Below are positions 34,143 to 45,515 of a stretch of DNA of 64,000 bases, in pieces (the first letter of the stretch is position 1; every line of letters begins with the position of its first letter). The notes under the pieces are model-generated. The model searched no databases and had not been told where the DNA came from. It saw only the letters and a list, made by a program, of their open reading frames with translations. The DNA comes from Zelopaecilomyces penicillatus (taxonomy: Eukaryota; Ascomycota; Sordariomycetes; Hypocreales; Pseudodiploosporaceae), in assembly GCA_005765155.1 (NCBI GenBank), contig VCCP01000005.1, positions 5,208,001 to 5,272,000 of the forward strand, written 5' to 3'. Both the position numbers and the translations under genes were made by a program.

Positions 34143-36712
34143 AGGATTTCAAAAGTTCCGATTGCTGATGGAAAAGGAGAAACGGTAAACGGCTGCAAAG
34201 CAAGGGGGCCAAAAAATGTTAAAGGGCAGAGTTGTGGGCGGTGATTTAGGTTCCGATGCTCATTCCGTAGAGGCTGCGCAGCTCTTATTAGCATTTATAT
34301 CTTTTTATTGCGGTGTGCTGTGGCATCAGTTTCACCACCCACCTACCTAATGTGTAAAGTGTATGTATGTACTCGTACTTGGCCGAGCCAAATAGCTTGG
34401 GCTTCTTAACACCCATGCTGCCAGCCCTCTGCTGATCTCGGCATGTAGGTGTACCGTAAGTACGGACGTACGTACTCGATGGCTCAGATGCTCTGTTAGC
34501 TGGAATGAATGGCGCCTGTGGATGATTTCAAAAACGGATGTCCCAGCAGCTAATGCCACGAGTCTAGAAGAGCGCCTCAAAAGCACAGGCATCGAGTGGA
34601 TCTATACTACGTACAGGTGCTGGGCTTTAATTAGGCTATCGAGGATTGAGGATAGTGGCGGACGCTTGTCTCATTCTCGGCAAAACCGAAACAGGACTTG
34701 ACTACTTATGTGATATATGACCGGCTTTTGTTGCAAAGCGTTGAGCCGTCTTTTGCTTGCTGTCACCCGCCTGACCTGACAGCACCCGCATTCCACAATC
34801 GAGATCAACTTATGAGGGCGGGGGACGTTGAATACCGCTCGCTCGCTGGGGCGGGCTGGTTGGCTGGTTGGCTGGAATTTCAGCATCACATCAGCAAACC
34901 CCCAATCTCAAGCGTTTCTTTTTCCTTCTTCTCGTCGCCCAACCCAACACGAGGACGGACTCAAAGATGGCAGGCGTCGCGGTCCGGGACCACCCTGTCT
35001 CATCAAGCCGGATGCAACTCTCCAGAGGGAGGGTGGAGCGTCTGTCGTTGATGTCTGTCGACAATCACATCTGCGTGTCCCGACAGAATGGCACACTATC
35101 ATCATGTAGGTTACGTGCAAGAAGGCTTGACCGTAGCAAAAGCCAGCCACCAACACACTGCGACGCTTTCCGCCCGGCACTTGTCATTCCCTTGTTGGCG
35201 ATTTGACATCATTATCGTTAGCATTATCATCATTCAAGTGCGCTAGCTGCGTTCTGGTGTTTCTGGTTGTTGGTCCTTTATCCTTCCAGATCATGCGGCA
35301 AGGGGAACGCCAGTGTCAGATATTCCAGGGAGGAACGACAGTCTCTGATGAACGGATTTGCTTTGCACCGGCTTTTCTACAATGAGCCGGCCCGTATTTG
35401 ACTCTCATTAGTGCTGGCCTGGTGTTTTTGCTCCCGCCCTATCTCAGTTGTCCTAGATAAACATTTCAGAACACGACAGTTCATGCAGCGACCCTGTGTC
35501 AGACTATCTTGCAGTTGACCCACGATTGTCCTATGGCGATTCTGCCACAGTTTCGTGCTACGTAGTATCTATCATATGTGCTCATGTTGCGACGTGGTCC
35601 CCGACACACTGGCAGGAAAAGAAAAACGTGACCCTGTGTGTGTTGGCACGGCCTAATCAAACGCACAAAGATCGACTTGCCAAATATTCTGTTTCAGCTG
35701 CTGCTCCTCCAACTCTTAATCAAGGGCTGCACAGCTAAGACCAAGTAATAACTGTATTCTTGGTGCAGGCGTTTGTATGTTTCTGAGGTAGGGACCTCGG
35801 CGATTGCATGCGCCGTTGTGCCCACAGTGGTGTACATCTATCTACCTGGGTTTTATCCGTTTTATGGAATGAAATAGGGTAATATGTCTCATGCCTGCCA
35901 GGAACTTTCCAGATTGATCGTTGGTTGTAGGTTCCCACTTCCAACTTTGAGAAAACTGGAGGTCGGCAGTAGGCAGTAAGGGGGCTTTGCGTAATAGTCA
36001 GTTGAGCAGTTATGGCCAACGACGTCCAAATACATTGTCTGTTGGGCCAACTCACTTGACTATTCTGTGTATTTTTGACATATCCAGACTTGCCAAGGAT
36101 CCACGCTTGTATCAACTAGCTTCTCCAACACCCCGTGACAGCCCTCTCTACTACGTACGACGTGCATACATACATTAATAATACCGGTACGCTTACGGTG
36201 GTATCTAGCCATCCATCATCGACCCGTTATTCGGATTCGCCTACCCATTCTGCGCGAGCTAATAAACCCATGCGACACGGCGGCATGGCTCCAATGTAAC
36301 GAGCGGTCTTGGCACTCATTCTGAATGGGGGAGCAGCCGTAGCCACCGACGCATGCGTGTGCCATTATATTGCGTGTAATCAACGTAATGGATGGCCACT
36401 TTGGTGTGTCCAGGCCGTTTGGAAGGGTCCGTTCTCTGAGCGTTGCCGTTCATTAGTCTAGAGGTTGCGATTTCCCTCCCAAAGCAAGGCTGGCTGGCGA
36501 TAACGATCCGACCCCGTGCGATTCACCGCTTATTATCCCGTGGCGCTCGCTGGGCGGTATTAGCCCCTTGATCCCCCAGTTTTGGGCCCTCTTAGGCCGA
36601 GGCCGGGCTGAGCTGCTCTCTGGACTCCCATTTCGCCCATCGCAATGGCGTCGTTTTGCTGCGAACGATACCGCGAGTCAACTCGTCATCCCTCTAGGCA
36701 ACGTCGCCCAAA
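34143..36712. other. Intergenic region
   Basis: No gene is supported. There is a GGTTGGCT tandem repeat near 34855-34875 and palindromic GTACGTAC sequences near 34465. A methyltransferase promoter and the promoter of the quinone oxidoreductase lie at the ends. Confidence 0.5.
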
Positions 36713-37878
36713 ATGCCGGGCCGAACCATGATGAAAGGCATTGTGGTTCAGGAGTTTGGCGACAGCTTTGACGGGCTTCGGGCCACAGACATTGCGGTCC
36801 CCGAGCGACAGCCAAATGAGGTTCTCATTCAGGTCATGGCTGTTGGAGTCAATTTCGTGGATTGTCTCTACGTAGGTCTTGCACTCATTCGCGTCCGACA
36901 ACTGGGATCCTGTTTTTGTTCCTAACTATAGGGCAGGCAAAGGGACAGCACCAGAACAACAAGTCACTGGTTCGGCCTCCATTTCTGCTGGGCCTCGAAT
37001 TCTCTGGTCTTATCGCAGAAGCGCCGCCAGGATCTCGGTTCAAGGTTGGCGATGCCGTTTTTGGGGAGTGTCCTGGTTCGTACACGGAATACTTGACTGT
37101 GCCTGTTGATTGCACCTCGTTGCATCCCATACCTTTCGGATGGAGCTTTACCGATGCGGCCGGCCTTGCTGGAACGCTGCCAGTGTCGTATGGTGCCCTG
37201 GTACTCGCCGGTAGGCTTTCGCCTGGTGAAACTGTACTCGTGCACTCTGCAGCCGGTGGTCTGGGCGTCATGGCCATCCAGATCGCCGTTGCGAAGGGTT
37301 GTCGAGTGTTTGGCACCGCAGGGTCCGACGAGAAGTGCGCGTTTGTTCGGAGCCATGGCGCACTCGATTGCTTCAACTACTCCAGTCCAGATTGGCTAGA
37401 ATCAGTCATGCAAGCCACGGGTAGAAAGGGCGTAAACCTAGTTTTTGATCCTGTTGGTCTTGTTGAACAGAGCGTCAAATGTATCGCACGCCGTGGACGG
37501 ATACTTGTCGTAGGCTTTGCCGGTAGCAGCGGCCAGTTCGAGAAGATTGCCATGAACAGACTCCTACTGAAACAGGTGACCATTATTGGATATGTGAGTG
37601 CTTCCCTCTCTCCGCTGAGAACTCACCATGACTTGCAGTCTTCTGACAATCTACCTACTCTACAGCTCTTCGGCGAAACCCTCCGTGGTGTCCCCGAAGA
37701 CAATGAACTGATTTGGCGAGATTTACACTCCATGATTGAAGCAGGTAATTTAAAGCCAAGGGTATACAACCGTTATGAAGGCTTTGAGAGTGTTCCACAA
37801 GCACTCAGGGATCTTAGTGAGCGAAAGGTAATAGGTAAAGCCGTTGTAAGCCTTGGAAGTAGCAACTATATCCCGTAA
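36713..37878 (+). CDS. Zeta-crystallin-like quinone oxidoreductase (342 aa)
   Basis: Exons 36713-36871, 36937-37593 and 37666-37878. Intron 1 (GTAGGT...GGGCAG) restores the conserved NFVDCLY-AKGQHQNN junction; intron 2 (GTGAGT...CTACAG, 72 nt) is in frame and restores IIGYLFGETLR. The protein is a medium-chain dehydrogenase/reductase without zinc ligands: GLEFSGLIAEAPPG, KVGDAVFGECPGSYTEY, NADPH loop VHSAAGGLGVMAIQIA and VFDPVG. Such enzymes reduce quinones or enoyl substrates with NADPH in the cytosol. Start alternatives are the ATGs at 36728 and 36731. Confidence 0.85.
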
Positions 37879-37881
37879 CGC

Positions 37882-38992
37882 TAGGTCAAACACTCAATTA
37901 TTGAATAAATAAATAAATGCATTCATGAAGAAGGATGATTTTAGCATCCAGATGATGTTGTGACTGTATTATATTGCAACCAAGAGGCAGCAAAAACGCT
38001 GCGCTTGCAGCTTTGGAATTATCTGATTCCAAAACGACAATATTATTATGTAGCGGACAGAACTTGTAGGAACCAACAAAATCAACAGTTTCCATCCTTC
38101 ATTTACTCCCTGAATTGATGCATCCCGCAGGATAGGCTTTATCTAAAACTCTCCCCATTGTTACATCACAATAGTCGCACCAAGAAGTCCTAGTCCACAT
38201 TGCATACTCTTTGTTTAGTATTTCACCTTATGTCTTTGTTTAATTTTATCTATATCAGTTCTCATCTTTTTTTCCTTTTCATTCTTCTGACATTTCTGCA
38301 TACCTTTCCTCAAGCAAGTGATATCTTGTCAAGGTATAAAAAATTCGATAGACTATACAGGGCAATAATTTCGTTTGTCTCAGCCTCTCAGCATGACGTG
38401 CAGATGCTTATGTGAGAGTACTTCTTATTCGCCAATAATATGCACAAAGTACATGAGATTAAATTCCTTCGCTCTTCACAAAGCACATATGCAGTACATG
38501 TCAGCCAAAATGCGACTTAACATGCTACAAGGACGCTGCAGAGACTGACTACCCTAGAGTGTATTTTCCACAATTGATCGCAACTCTGCACGACGGTAAT
38601 TCTTCAGAGTTTTTTTGTCATAACTCAACCGCATTTATACATCCTGATATAGTCTTTTTCTTGTTATTTCCTAGGGCATGAAATTGTGGTCGGACTACTA
38701 CGAATTTTATTTGGCATATTTGCCACGCTAACAATAGCAACATCAACACCAAAATTTGGGCAAAACACATCGGAACCGTGGGATTATGAGCACGTTACTA
38801 TGTTATAGACGTGGCCTCTCTATTAAAAACACTCTAGGACATCAAACCAAACACTTGAGCGCACCATCTCCGCTCCATTTCCTTCCCAGGTTTGATGCTA
38901 TTGCAAGTTTAGTTACTAATATCCCTCATCAAGAGCGGAACATGACTTACCACGGTTACTTTCATGAGCTCATTGTTGATTTCACGGGGAAA
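37882..38992. other. AT-rich intergenic DNA
   Basis: No gene is seen. It is the 3' flank of both neighbouring, convergent genes. Confidence 0.5.
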
Positions 38993-39427
38993 CTAGTCTC
39001 CGCCCTTCGGATATGGATAGTACTGTTCTGGCGGGGGTGGGGTACAGTTCTCGGAAGGAGCAGGTCTTGGCGGATCAGTGCGCGCCGATAGAGGAGCGCC
39101 GTTTGTTGGGTAGTCACCACTAGGAGGAGGATATGGTGAAGGATGAACGCCTCCGGGAGGGCAAGGAGCGATAGGAGGAGGTACTGGTGGAGGCATGCCA
39201 CCGGGCGGGGGAATGGTGATGGGGGGAGATGTCGGAGGTGGCGGGCGATATCCGTTAGTCGGAGGAGGATAGTAGCCAACTGGTGGTAGCGGAGGAGGTT
39301 TAATGGGTGGTAAAATAGGAGGGAATGGAGGAGAGGCAAGGCCTTGCCCTCCAGTCTGCGATGGTGCCTCAATAGGCGCGGCGTTCGCCCCAATGGCGAA
39401 CAGGGCGGCAAGACTTATGACACGCAT
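38993..39427 (-). CDS. Proline-rich secreted protein (144 aa)
   Basis: Single exon with signal peptide MRVISLAALFAIGANA at residues 1-16. The mature chain is about 40% proline, built from PPP, PPxxPPP and GYxPPP elements (for example GYYPPPTNGYRPPPP), with only two Cys (in APCPPGG and ENCTPPP) and short Gly/Tyr turns. Likely a cell-wall or extracellular structural protein. The Pro-rich, Gly-Tyr composition resembles the leader of the hydrophobin at 45515-44693, but no hydrophobin domain follows: the stop at 38993 is close and no donor splice site with a downstream Cys-rich exon was found. A TATA box (TATAAATA, minus strand) is at 39522-39515. Confidence 0.72.
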   Translation of the reverse strand: MRVISLAALFAIGANAAPIEAPSQTGGQGLASPPFPPILPPIKPPPLPPVGYYPPPTNGYRPPPPTSPPITIPPPGGMPPPVPPPIAPCPPGGVHPSPYPPPSGDYPTNGAPLSARTDPPRPAPSENCTPPPPEQYYPYPKGGD

Positions 39428-41962
39428 TTTGTGATAATGTTGTAAAACTATCGTTGAGATTCACGAGTTTGTCTGATAGGGAAGCAGACCCAGGGTATGT
39501 TGGAGTTTGGATTTTATTTATACTTGAGAAGATGAGTTCTAGACCTCAAGAGGGTGAACACTACGTAAGGGATACACCTGAGTATTGAGACACGACGGAC
39601 TTGAATCTTCTTGTAATTGTTTTACAATGGCTTAGGAAATGTCATGAATTCCTGCACCAAGTCGTTGAGTCAAGTTGCAATGGAGCCAATTCCAGTCGGT
39701 TTGATATGCCCCTGGGCGCGCCTTGGATTTTTGAGCACAGCAAACAGATAGACCAAGACACAATTGAGGTTTCCCCAATGCGACCCGCCCAAAATAAAAA
39801 TGAATGGCGCGTTTGGGGGAACAGAAACGAGCCTGCGCCCAAGGTTTAACGCCAAGTGGTCAAGAGGTGAAAACAGTTAATTAGCGAGCCCAAAGTATGA
39901 CAGCAGCTCACTACTCCTTACGACGTCTCGCCTAACGCGTCATGATGTTCAATTACTAGTGAAGCTGAGAGAAATTTGATGAGGCGATGCGGATGAACAC
40001 CAGCGCTTTCACTGCATTTGATGGGCTGCATGATTGGGCTGGAAGGGAAAAAGCAACGGGGGATCAAGTTTGGCGTCTGGAAGGGGGTTTGGTTACCATC
40101 AGCTTTCAAGTCACCAAATGACGCTTCCAAAATTCAGCCATCGGCAACAAGGAAGTAGATGCAAGCCGATTCGGAACTCGACAACAAACTTACAAATCAA
40201 TATACGAGCGTTTCGGGCTAGATGGCTGCAGTTATGTTTGTCTACGGAGTACATGCAAGCAGGCTGTAATCTGCGACTTGGGCTCGAGCACATTGTCTCT
40301 TAACGCCCCCAAATGAGCAATGCGCGCCATCCATCCCTTCGTCTACAGCAAGGGATTCTCTAGCCTGGTTTATCACAATTCTTCAACCATTCCTATGTAC
40401 AGCTAGCAAACCGCAAATTGCCTTTACAGATTATCCGAGTTTCATGGCGGCAAACAAGCCGTGCTTGTATTTGCAAGTCCAAATAACTTCTATGTAGGCG
40501 CAGGTAAAGATGAGCCCAGCACGTGTGTGGCATGGTGCGTCGAGACATGCAACCACCCAATGAGCACAAATTCCTTGTGATTTAGATAAGAGGTTTCTTA
40601 GCGCAGTGCAAAGGGAGTAGTAATCCCCAGATGATCTGGAACATAAAAAACGGTTTTTTTGTTCATGCAAGCTGGGAAACACTAGGGCTCCTGTAGGATT
40701 TTGGCTTGAGAGGAATCCTAGGATTTGTGGAGTCTAGCCGAAATAATGTACAGACTATCTCGAATACCTAGTGATGTTTCTGCATGTACTGTGCATGAAC
40801 TCAAGCACGCCCCAGCCTGCGCCTCCAACCTTGTTCACAGACCCAAGGCAAAGGGCGGGCTTGAGAAGCCCCGAGACAAAACAGACGAATAATTAAAAAC
40901 ACCACAAGAAAGCCCCTATCTACACATATGGAAAAGCCACTAAACTCTCAGCTTGAACAATCTTGTGAGTCCTTCACACAGATTTGTTGGTCGTGGGTGA
41001 CTGGAGCCTCAGGGGGTTGCCCTACAACACATAGTAATAAATGCTCCCAGACTTTCGGCACATGGCGGTTTGCATGATGCGAGCTGAGCTCGAGTCAGGT
41101 CTACAAGGGTTGCCAGCCACAAGAATGTGAGATAAGGTCTCAGGTCTGCGAACCGAGCTTCAACATATCTGATGTATTACATCATCTTCTCATTTCCCAC
41201 ACATGTGCACTGGCATTTGAAGATGCGATACATACTTTTGTATTTGCGCACCTTGAAGCGGTGAACAGTGGATGGCTGAAGTTGATCTTTGTCCTCAAGC
41301 TTTGTCCGACTGTATTACATTAAACTGGCTGAATTTTTTCTCGCATTCGCACTCTTAGCGAGTAGTAGCAGCGATCCAAGTAGCTAGGATTAAATACACG
41401 GTGAATTTCCTGTAGATGTCCCAGTACCCAACTATGCTCGTGGCGCAATTAGACGCTCGCTGACTTAACATGCCCTATGACAGTCTGCGAAGGTGGGAGA
41501 GAAATCACTTTTTTTTATGAATTGATATCAGTTTGTATTAGTCGTACAAGTTTAAGCTCAACTACAGGCTCCAGAAAAGACGGCATAGACCGATAGAAAG
41601 CCAAGAAACAAGGTCTACGGGGGGTTCGCCGTGTTGCACATAGTTCAATGAATGCAGCCATCGTCCGTAGCACTCGTAAATACCACGCTTGATGTCACAC
41701 GGTTAGTAAGTGTCGGAATACATCGAATTGTATCAGACATACCGGCATGGTGATTGCATCAAGAGCGCCATTGCTACAGTCTCTTCGTCCTTGTTCGAGA
41801 CAACTTTACGTATCGGATCTGGAATAGACGAGGCGAATACTATATGGGAAAGCATATAGCTTATACCTCTCATGGCGTAGAGAGTTCGGCGCCATAACAC
41901 ACTTTCAGCAACACATATCATACACAGATCAGGCTCATCAAAGCAAACCCAGAGCAAGCGGC
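39428..41962. other. Intergenic region
   Basis: No gene is supported; the open frames here are short and uncharacteristic. One TACGGAGTA motif is at 40243. Confidence 0.5.
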
Positions 41963-44135
41963 TCAGTTCTCTCCTCCGCCTTCCGCCCGAAGCCAGTCAA
42001 AAGTATCCAGCAAGTCAAAATTAAAAAGGCCATTCATATCCGCCGTCAAATCCACGTTCCACTGTCCCATTGCCTCTTGCATACTGAGCGGCTGGGCGGG
42101 TGCTTCCAGAGCCTGTTCAATCACCCGTCTCACAACTCTCTTCACGCTGTAGCAAATTTCCCGGTTCGGTGCAGATGGCCCTGCCCATTCTAGAAAGCCA
42201 GCTAGCATACTAAGATGCTCGACGATGGCCGCCTTCTTCACAACGGTTGCGCCCGCGCCGACGGTGGTTGAACCACCCGCTTTCAAGAGCTCCATGCAAA
42301 GAACTCCCCCGGCTGGTACGGAGAAAGAGACCACCATCCAATCGGCACAGTCTTCCACGCCTAGTCGTTTCTGCTGAGTCCAAAAAATATGGCAGAGTGA
42401 CACAATCTCAAGGCTTACGCTGACCAGCTCCGAGTTGAATTCCTCGCCGTTCTCTTTGCTCAGCAAACGTTGGATGAAGAAGAGGTTCTGTAGGTGCTCC
42501 AACCAAACAAGCAGCTTGGTGTACAGTGTTAAGCCTTGAATTGAGAGATCAGCGAGATCATCCGGTTGATAAATGAGGGTATCGGGAAACCCAGCTACGA
42601 CCTCCATCTCGCGCTTTTGCAGTTTTCTGATAGACCCTAGTAGTCAGTAAATAGACCCAAGGGTTGCTCTCTTGAGGATTGTATTACATACAAAATGGCA
42701 GCTCTACCGCTATTGTCTCCGCCATGTAAGGCAATCTCCAAGATCTCGTCTCTGACAAACGCCATCAAAGCCCTTGCACGAAGAGACGTTGTAGAGTGAA
42801 TCTTTCGGTCGGTATTCCAGCCGTGCTCATCAACATGGAGGCTATCGAAACCACCTGGCATATCACTGCTAGTGAGGAGCATTTCATCGCTAATGTCAAG
42901 AGGCAATGGAGTCGAGGAAAATCTCCGGCTCAGAAACGGAGGCCGCCCAGTAAACGTCGCAGTCGCTTTATCATGGACAAAAATGGCTGCAAAGAGACGT
43001 CGTCGCATTTGTGTTGAGATTGACCAATCCAATGGGTCAGCATTCGGAGATGCATGCAAGCCCAGAAAGGTAGTGAGCGAGACAAGATCACCATGAACCC
43101 TCCAGTATTGGAGTCCTAAAGTGCTTCGCATCAGCAATCATTAAATCGAGTAATGTCTCCGCCAACCACCTGTCGACATGGAGAAATGTGAGCCTTACCA
43201 GCATCTCCAAATACCTGCGACTCCATCAAGCAATACTTAAAAACAAGATATGCCAACAGAATATTGGCATTGGAAGTCTCGCGCGTAAGCTCAATGCATC
43301 GTCCCGCACCTTGCCTGTACTCGCCTTCAAGATCAGTCGGTTTGTTCCGGTGAAGACAATGACAATCCTTCGCAATAAAGACACTGTTCGGTAAGCGGGT
43401 GGCCCCATAAGACCAATACGCGAAAAGATGGCCGAGCGACTCCCATCGTAGATTTCGGCCAGAAAATGACCCAAGCCACTCATCTGCGTTTGCAGGGTTC
43501 TCTTTTAACGGGATGGAGCTGTTTTGGTTCAACTTGGCGGCCATTTTCTCCAGCTGTGCCTGATCCCGTCCACCCTCAAGATTGGCACCAAAGGTAACCC
43601 ATAGGGACTCTTCCAGTTTCACTACGGCAGGGGGACACCAGCCATCATTGAAACTGCTGTATAGCCGAACTAGCAGCTGTGAAGAAGTCCTGTCAGGGAT
43701 ATGGCGCAAAGCACTGATGGCAATCTCAGCGAGCTGATGCCGTGCTATTTCGCTCCTTTTTGGGCCATGGTTCTCTTGTGTCATTGCCTGCTTTTCCGCT
43801 AATGTTAGATTTCGCTGAGCTTCCTGATAGAATGGCGAGAAGCTGGTTGCGCCGAGATAGCCCATGTTGCCTCCCGTAGGACTAGGCAGACTGCTATCCG
43901 TTGGGCTTGCGAGTTTATGGCGTAGGTTGACGTGCCTCGACGTCGGCGCATCCGCCGGGCCTGCCTCCATCACGCGGTGACTTTGAACAAGATATATACA
44001 TTGTTCAGGTGTCTCTCCTCTCCGACACCGAGAGCAAATCGGCAGGCGGTGGTCGCAGGCAACTTTGCGCCGGCGACAAGGCTCACAAGCCTGCTGCCTA
44101 CCATTTTTTCGTCGGGGCGCGGCACGTTCCATCAT
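41963..44135 (-). CDS. Zn2Cys6 transcription factor with fungal-specific domain (674 aa)
   Basis: Exons 44135-43199, 43115-42692 and 42626-41963; phases 1 and 2 close at the two introns. The DNA-binding domain is CEPCRRRKVACDHRLPICSR and continues to Cys46: Cys 17, 20, 27, 34, 37 and 46. Residues about 240-450 form the fungal-specific transcription factor domain (LAYLVFKYCLMESQVFGDA, LHASPNADPLDWSISTQMRR, FVHDKATATFTGRPPFLSRR). The C-terminus is acidic and Asp/Leu-rich (LFNFDLLDTFDWLRAEGG), a plausible activation region. Nuclear regulator; target genes unknown. Nested inverted repeats with CCGG cores 90-135 nt upstream of the ATG suggest autoregulation. Neighbours are a proline-rich wall protein and a hydrophobin. 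Confidence 0.86.
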
Positions 44136-44692
44136 TGCTAATGTTGTGTGCGACGGGATCTAAAGCATTGAGCACGAACTTTCGTTTCGTATTGAGTTGG
44201 GCACCGAATGTTAGATGAGTCAGCCCGATTCCGGCCGGATGGCGCCGGAATATCGTATCCACTGGCCATCCGCCGGAGACCGAGATGGCCGAGATACAAA
44301 CCTATAAAGATGCCCAAGGGTAACTTTCTTAGAATTTGGATTCTAGCCTTGGCCGAGGTTGGATTTTTTCATGATGATTTTTAATTACTAGAGGAGCATA
44401 ATGGGCGAGGAACTCAGTCTTGGAGTCACGAAAGTCAGGTGCTCAATTCTTGTTGTGTAACACAATGAAAATTAGGTGTAGATGTATGACTACTTTTGAT
44501 CCACCGTGTGCATGTCATATTCATGCCAATGTGATGTCTAAGATACAGATCTCTAGAAAGGAAAGGTTCACCATGTTCCTCTCTCTCAACTCACGTCCCC
44601 GCCGCCTTTTTTATTAAGCGAACCCATTGTCATCTAATCGGTGGGAGCAGATTTGATTTCCCATCTTTCCAGCTCCAACTGCGTCAAGTGAT
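44136..44692. other. Intergenic: TF promoter and hydrophobin 3' flank
   Basis: Contains the inverted-repeat element at 44228-44271 (listed separately). No gene. Confidence 0.5.
44228..44271. promoter_or_regulatory. Nested inverted repeats upstream of the Zn2Cys6 regulator
   Basis: ATTCCGGC at 44228-44235 pairs with GCCGGAAT at 44244-44251 across 8 nt. GGATGGC at 44237-44243 also pairs with GCCATCC at 44265-44271, overlapping the spacer of the first pair. Zn2Cys6 proteins bind CGG half-sites in inverted, everted or direct arrangement, so this is a good candidate self-binding site. Distance to the ATG is 93-136 nt. Confidence 0.5.
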
Positions 44693-45515
44693 TTAAGCAC
44701 CGACGGCGGGTTGGCAGAGAACAGCCTGACCAGCCTGTTGTGTGTATTTATTAGGTTATGTCTCTAGGTTGTATTGAGTAGGGGAAAGACTTACAATGGG
44801 CAACGTGCAGCATCGAGCCTTCTGGCTCTTCTTGGCGCAGATCTTCTTGAAGTCAGCGGCATCAGCTGGGGCCTCTTGAGCTGTGAACGCGTTAGTGAAT
44901 GTATCAAGTTAAAATTAGACGGGAGGACTTACGGTTGTCACAGTTCAAGTTGGCGAGGCCGAGAATGTCGGTGTCACAGCACTGAGGGCTGCCATACAGA
45001 AGACCCTTAGGGCAGAGATCTGGCGAAGGGTTGCCACCACCGGGGGTGGGAGGAGTCTCGGTAGGAGGCACCGTGGGAGTGGTCATGGTGGGAGGCATGG
45101 TTGGGCCAGTCTCGGTGGGAGGATACTCAGTGGGCACTGGGTACTCATCGTGAGGGTGAGTGGGAGTAGGAGGGCTGGTGGGGGGCTCGGTAGGATATTC
45201 ACCACCATAAGGAGGGTTGGTAGGAGGCTCCTCGCCGCCAGGAGGATATTCGCCTGTAGGAGGCTCAACGGGGGGGTATCCAATCACCGGGGGCTCGGTG
45301 GGAGGATACTCACCACCGGGAGGGTTGGTAGGAGGGTGAGTGGGAGGGTACTCCTGACCAGGAGGTCCGGTAGGAGGCTCCTCACCACCAGGTGGGTAGT
45401 AGTGGTCTCTCTTGGAGAGGCCCTTGACGCAGTTATCACCACAGTTGGCGGCGGGGGCCGGGGCCGCGATGGCAGTGGCGATGCAGAAAGCGGCGATGGT
45501 AGCAGCGAACTTCAT
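44693..45515 (-). CDS. Class II hydrophobin with long proline-rich leader (236 aa)
   Basis: Exons 45515-44933, 44880-44795 and 44734-44693 (introns of 52 and 60 nt, canonical ends). Signal peptide residues 1-17; a Cys pair CGDNC (25, 29), then a Kex2-like KR at 35-36. Residues about 37-157 are imperfect EYPPTxPP/PPGGE repeats. From about 167 comes the class II hydrophobin domain with the eight-Cys pattern: LCPKGL, PQCCDTDILGLANLNC, ICAKKSQKARCC and AVLC. Class II hydrophobins assemble at hydrophobic-hydrophilic interfaces on hyphae and spores; Pro/Gly-rich N-terminal extensions are known in some. The domain is only complete with both 3' exons. TATAAATA is at 45658-45651 (minus). Confidence 0.9.
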
